Shown here: piece after piece, positions 59,635 to 64,000 of the stretch | Numbering within the stretch: position 1 is the stretch's first letter | Layout of the letters: each line of letters starts with the position of its first letter | NCBI GenBank assembly: GCA_965153355.1 | Contig: OZ231128.1 | Coordinates: forward strand, 2,232,001 to 2,296,000 | Direction of reading: 5' to 3' | Length of the DNA: 64,000 nucleotides | From: Flaccisagitta enflata | Lineage: Eukaryota > Chaetognatha > Sagittoidea > Aphragmophora | Position numbers and translations under genes: made by a program | Notes under the pieces: model-generated | The model's database searches: none | What the model was told of the DNA's origin: nothing | The model's input: only the letters and a program-made list of their open reading frames with translations

Positions 59635-59839
59635 CACATTCCTCAAATCACTACTTCATCATTTCTAATCTTAGTGTATGAAAACCTCATTTGCATATTG
59701 CAGTTTTTTTAATCATATACGCCAAAAACTTCTTTGAGAAAGAAAAGAACCTTTCTCAGCGTCAAATAGTTTATTATTCTGATGACTAAAGAGCGACCGT
59801 ATTAATCTTGCAAAAAAAACAAGTATGAATGAATATATT

Positions 59840-60529
59840 TAAAAAATCCTTCAATACTTAGTACAGTTTCGTTTTGTTAGAAGGGAAAGTCTTGTTAAAA
59901 AAATTTCTTCGCTGGCTGGTATAGTAGATAAGAGATGGCCCGATATATGGCGGCGTCTACATTCGACGCCGTGTTCTTTGCGCGTTCGCTCCGATGTTTG
60001 GAAACAGGTGGGGTTGAATTTTTGGACCCCACACATGGCCACATGGGTTGGGGATGGTAACGGGGAGTGCAGGTTGTGCGGAGAAGTGGCGAGGGAGAGG
60101 TGGCATGTGGTGATTGAGTGTGAGGTGGTTCGGCGTCTGTGGCGGAAGTTGGAACCGACTCTCATCCGCGTCGTCGACATGCAGGTGGTGGAGGGGGAGA
60201 TGGCATTTGGGCCGTTGGGGGAGAGAGCGGCGGACCGACTTCGGAGGAGGTTGGGATTTGAGCTCCGGTCAGCGGTACACACGATGCGGGGGGTGGTGCT
60301 CGGCGGTGTGGAAGTGGCAGTGGAAAGGGTGTGGAGCTTGTTTGTGGGAAGGCTGAGGAGGCAGTTGGAAGAGGAATGGATTTTGGCTATGTGGCAACAG
60401 AAGGCTGGGTGTTTTGCGGCATCTGTGTTGATAGGTGGCGTGTTGGGGACGATGGTGGAGGGAGGAGTGGTGGAATGGTGTGGTATTTTGGATGGGGTGG
60501 GGTATAGGGGGTGGGACTTGTTTGGATAG
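59840..60529 (+). pseudogene. C-terminal fragment of a non-LTR retrotransposon reverse transcriptase protein
   Basis: The frame is open for about 229 codons after TAA at 59838 and ends at 60527-60529. It contains WPDIWRRLHS, then CRLCGEVARERWHVVIEC and RRLW, which is the CxxCG-E-H-C pattern of the zinc-binding region found after the reverse transcriptase domain in many LINE proteins. Reverse transcriptase motifs are absent, so this is a 5'-truncated copy. GC-rich codons contrast with the AT-rich surroundings. A poly(A) tract lies much further on (61157), so the 3' end of the element is not fixed. Confidence 0.65.
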
Positions 60530-60694
60530 GTTTGGGTTTATTTGGGTAGAATTGCTGCTTTTGGCTTTGCTTCCCCCCCTACTCTCTCCTCATGTATATT
60601 TGGCCCGGCCTAATATTGGTCGTTCTTTCTAGTCACGCGCAACTTTACCCCTTTTCTAGTCAGGCGCGCCTTATTTATATATTTATTCCAAATA

Positions 60695-60780
60695 CACACA
60701 CATGCACACACACATGCACACGCAAATGCACACTTGCATGCACAAACCAAACACAACCGGACAAAATATAAACACACACC

Positions 60781-60832
<52 letters not shown>

Positions 60833-60905
60833 TACACACACACTCATACATACACAATCACACACACTCATACATACACACACACACACACAAACACGCA
60901 CACAT
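60695..60905. repeat. (CA)n-rich tract
   Basis: CA dinucleotides, uninterrupted at 60784-60829, with CATA and CATG variants on either side. Confidence 0.94.
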
Positions 60906-61153
60906 GAGGCCGGACCCGGGGGCCTTTTGTTTCCTGTCTCTGCAGTTTTGGGTCTTTTCCGTCGTTGGCCTTTTCATGAGTCACACGCCTGGAGTAAGAG
61001 TAAGAGGAGAGGGGAAAGGGTTTATCGTTTTTTGTATACTGACTCGATACTTTGGGAATTTAAAAGAAAAAGAAAAGAAAACGAAACGAGACAAAACAAA
61101 GGGAGGAGAAAAAAACAAAAAAAAAACAAACAAAACAAAAAAAGAACAATAAA

Positions 61154-61156
<3 letters not shown>

Positions 61157-61212
<56 letters not shown>

Positions 61213-61229
61213 AAAAAAAAAAAAAAAAA
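61157..61229. repeat. Long A run
   Basis: About 70 A with one C interruption, preceded by AAAAGAAAACGAAAC-type sequence. Could be a retroposed 3' tail, but no source gene is identified upstream. Confidence 0.9.
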
Positions 61230-61499
61230 CAGAAAGATATAACACTCCTCATTCCTGGTCGGGTCAGAGAATCCTTTTCCTTTTTAGAATTACAACTCAC
61301 GCTGGACTATCTTTGTTACTCGGCCGCCTTTGATTCTGGTCATGTTATTTGATTGATATCGGGATGGTCTGCCTCCAGGAACGTCTGACCTGGTCTGTCT
61401 TACAGTCTGGTTGGTCTGGTCCGTCTCGGTTGCGGTTAACTTTGGTCCGTCTCGTGCTCTACCTAGTCTGGTCCGTCTCGTGGGCTGTTTAGCCTAGTC

Positions 61500-62560
61500 C
61501 GCGCCTGTTTGATGGCAGTTGGTCTGGTTTACTCCATTCATTGGCGGCCTGGACTAATTATTTTTCCTTACGATCTCGAAATATCTGACACTATTTTTCC
61601 TCACGATCTCGAAATATTTAACGGCATTCAACCTAGTCTATCTTACATTCTAGTCCTCAAACGATCTCGTCTCCTATCTAGTCTCCAGATGATCTCATTC
61701 CGAATCTGGTCTCCTTGCGTTCTCCTTCCCAATCTAGTCTTCGAACGGTCTCATTTCCGATCTAGTCTCCAAACGATCTAGTTCCTAATCTAGTCTCCAT
61801 GTGATCTCATTCCTAATTAGTCTTCAAACGATCTCGTTTCTAATCTAGTCTCCAAACGATCTCTTCTCTAATCTAGTCTCCATGCGTGCTCTTTCCTAAT
61901 CTAGTCTTTAGACGGTCTCATTTCTGAACTAGTCTCCAAACGATCTCATTTCTAACCTAATCTCCATGTGATCTCATTCCTAATCTAGTCTCCAAACGAT
62001 CTCATTTCATATCTAGTCTCCAAACGATCTCATTTCATATCTGGTCTACAATTGATCTCATTTCTGATCTAGTCTCCGGAGATCTCATTTCTAATCTAGT
62101 CTCCATGCGTTCTCATTCTAATCTAGTCTTCATACGATGTCGTTTCTTATCTAGTCTCCGGATGATCTCATTTTTAATCTAGTCTTCATGCGATCTCATT
62201 CTTAATCTAGTCTCCAAACGACCTCGTTTCATATCTAGTCTTCAATTGATCTCATTTCTGACCTGATCTCCAACCGATCTCATTTCTAATCTAGTCTCCA
62301 TGCGTTCTCATTCCTAATCTAGTCTTCAAACGATCTCGTCTCTTTTCTAGTCTCCAAACGATCTCTTTTTTTTTTAATCTAGTCTCCAAGTGATCTCATT
62401 CCAAACATAGTCTTCAAACGATCTCATTTCTAATCTAGTCTCCGAACGTTCACATTTCTAGTATAGTCTCCATGCGTACTCGTCCCCAATCTAGTCTACA
62501 GACGATCTCATTTCTCATCTAGTCTCCAAACGTTTTTATCTCTCGTCTCATATGATCTCG
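61500..62560. repeat. ~28-30-bp minisatellite (CTAGTCTCCAAACGATCTCA)
   Basis: About 35 units of the pattern CTAGTCTCCAAACGATCTCATTTCTAAT with ATGCG, ATGTG and AAACG variants. Left of it (61370-61500) is a looser GGTCTGGTCCGTCTCG repeat. No gene is seen. Confidence 0.93.
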
Positions 62561-62873
62561 TTTGATTTACCTCGGCCTCTTATTTTACAAACAACTTGCC
62601 AGCAATAATCCGGCTCGTGACCGGCTGGCCTAAAGGTGTAACATGTATAATTAGTAAAATGTGTTACGGATAAAGGCAAGGTATGGGTACTGAAGACTAA
62701 ACGCTGAATCAGAGGTATTTAAGATGAAGGCACTTCAAGCTGCCAGCAATAATCCACTTTCAAGTGAAGCCTTGCCAAGCCACGCGAAATATGAAATGGA
62801 TTCGATCGAATTTTACGATTGTGAAATTAGGAGGAAGAATCCTGCGTATGATTTCCATGCGATTCTCGTGATA

Positions 62874-63430
62874 CACTGTCTTCGGATCGGACTGTGAAAT
62901 GCAAAACCTTTATAGTTCCTAAACCACTTGGAAAAAAGTTATGAAATTTTCAGTGAATATTGGTAACATGTGACGGTTTTTGCATGTCAAAGCTCAGATC
63001 ATAATATAGAAAAGGTGAGGGGAAAACAAAATATTGAATGAATATCCCTTTTTTAAGCAAAATGGTTTTTTTTTCCTGTTTTTTTTTGGAAGGTGCTGTT
63101 TTTCTCTCAGAATTTGTAGCAAATAGATAATACATAGGTTAACATCTGTCAACAAAAATAAATCCTAGAGTTTTTGTTGAAATGCAAAGCAATTTCAAGC
63201 AGATAGAGAAAACTCCTTTTTAAGGAAATGGGGAAAAATTGATCTTAATTAAAAATGGGTTTTCTTTCAATATTTTGTTTTCCCCTCACCTTTTCTATTT
63301 TATGATCTGAGCTTTGACATGCAAAAATCGTCATATGTTACTAATATTCACTGAAAATTTCATGACTTTTTTCCAAGTGGTTTAGGAGCTATGAAGGTTT
63401 TGCATTTCACAGTCCGATCTGAAGACGGTG
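62874..63430. mobile_element. Hairpin TIR element with ~165-bp arms, TA target
   Basis: Arms 62874-63040 and 63262-63430 are inverted copies: CAC(T/C)GTCTTC, GATCGGACTGTGAAATGC at the ends and GAAAAGGTGAGGGGAAAAC at the inner ends. TA flanks both ends. No coding frame in the loop. Confidence 0.8.
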
Positions 63431-64000
63431 TATTAGAGTTATCTCAAGGTGGAGACTGACAAAAACCTATTTCAACAAATGCAGTCGGCACATTAGTCAA
63501 ACGGATCCCGTTGATAATAAAGCAATCATTGTCAGTAGTTTATAGAACATTTCATCGATTTCAAAAAGAAAATATTGATACCAGTGCATAATTAACCATG
63601 TTCCACTCTCTTCTTTCTTTCATATCAAATCAATTTAAAAAATGAATTCAATCGGAACATGAACTCCAGAAAAAAAAAAAAAAAAAAAATAAGAGATGCA
63701 GGATGCGATCACCTGTCTTGTTTGACAGTGGAGATGATCACATGAGTTGGGAGCCTCGACGACAGTGGTCCGCCTACTTGGTTAAGACCTTCGGCCAGGG
63801 TCTTTTCCTGGGCGAGCTGTTGTCCTCGGGGATTTTGTGTGAGAAGTGGAAACTTGCTAGGTCGTCTCCACACCTGCACAGGTGTATGTGTTGCCTTCAC
63901 CCCATTTCTAGAATCAGGTCGGGTAAATGTGGAGAGGATTTCGAATGCCACCCCTTAAAAGTGAACAGTTTGTTCATTGGAGACAGATAATTGAGTTTTA
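63431..64000. other. No gene seen
   Basis: Contains an A run at 63670-63690 and a short open stretch beyond it whose codons show no recognisable motif. Nothing supported. Confidence 0.45.

Noticed and set aside
60911-61352. Frame spanning the long A run
   Set aside because: Lys-rich translation of poly(A) flanked by low-complexity sequence.
63703-63990. Short open frame near the right edge as an exon
   Set aside because: No domain, no convincing splice pair, and both strands are open over the same stretch.

Overview
The window is animal nuclear DNA: genes are split by GT-AG introns, non-coding DNA dominates, and the rest is dense with microsatellites, minisatellites and non-autonomous mobile elements. 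A GFP-like protein gene and a trypsin/LDLa/fibrinogen-like gene suggest a marine invertebrate. The GFP-like domains read most like the copepod and cephalochordate members, but I cannot place the species. No bacterial, viral or CRISPR content is supported.

Layout. 1-12.94 kb: a roughly 1.15-kb unit in tandem, the whole block present twice (offset about 7.28 kb), with element insertions that separate the copies and one inverted junction segment. 13.4-19.4 kb: microsatellites, a Y element family with a minisatellite core, and a 3.44-kb foldback element. 19.67-23.29 kb (+): a modular serine protease gene (trypsin, LDLa, inactive trypsin, LDLa, coiled coil, fibrinogen-like). 23.4-30.2 kb: terminal-inverted-repeat (TIR) elements and many copies of an X family whose ends carry a GTCGCG-type hairpin. 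30.25-40.78 kb (-): a nine-exon gene whose exons join in perfect phase into a 440-residue tandem GFP-like protein. 41-53.8 kb: CT/AG arrays, X and Y elements, small TIR elements (three copies of one family have 9-bp target duplications), and an X copy holding almost 1.9 kb of minisatellite. 54.1-59.4 kb (+): five in-phase exons of an unrecognised Ser/Gly-rich, coiled-coil gene. 59.84-60.53 kb (+): the C-terminal piece of a non-LTR retrotransposon. 60.6-64 kb: repeats and a hairpin element.

The most unusual observation is that splice junctions have become tandem repeats. In the GFP-like gene the 3' end of exon 7 together with its splice donor is repeated as a 56-bp unit about 57 times, filling intron 7. 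The acceptor side of exon 8 is present four times and that of exon 9 twice. In the unrelated gene at 54-59 kb the 3' end of exon 5 plus its donor forms a 72-bp (24-codon) array with 13 donors. GFP-like domain 1 keeps an X-Tyr-Gly chromophore triad (His-Tyr-Gly), while domain 2 has His-Ala-Gly at the same place, so at most one domain should form a chromophore.

All gene models are read by eye from splice signals, phase and motifs; no search or transcript evidence was available.
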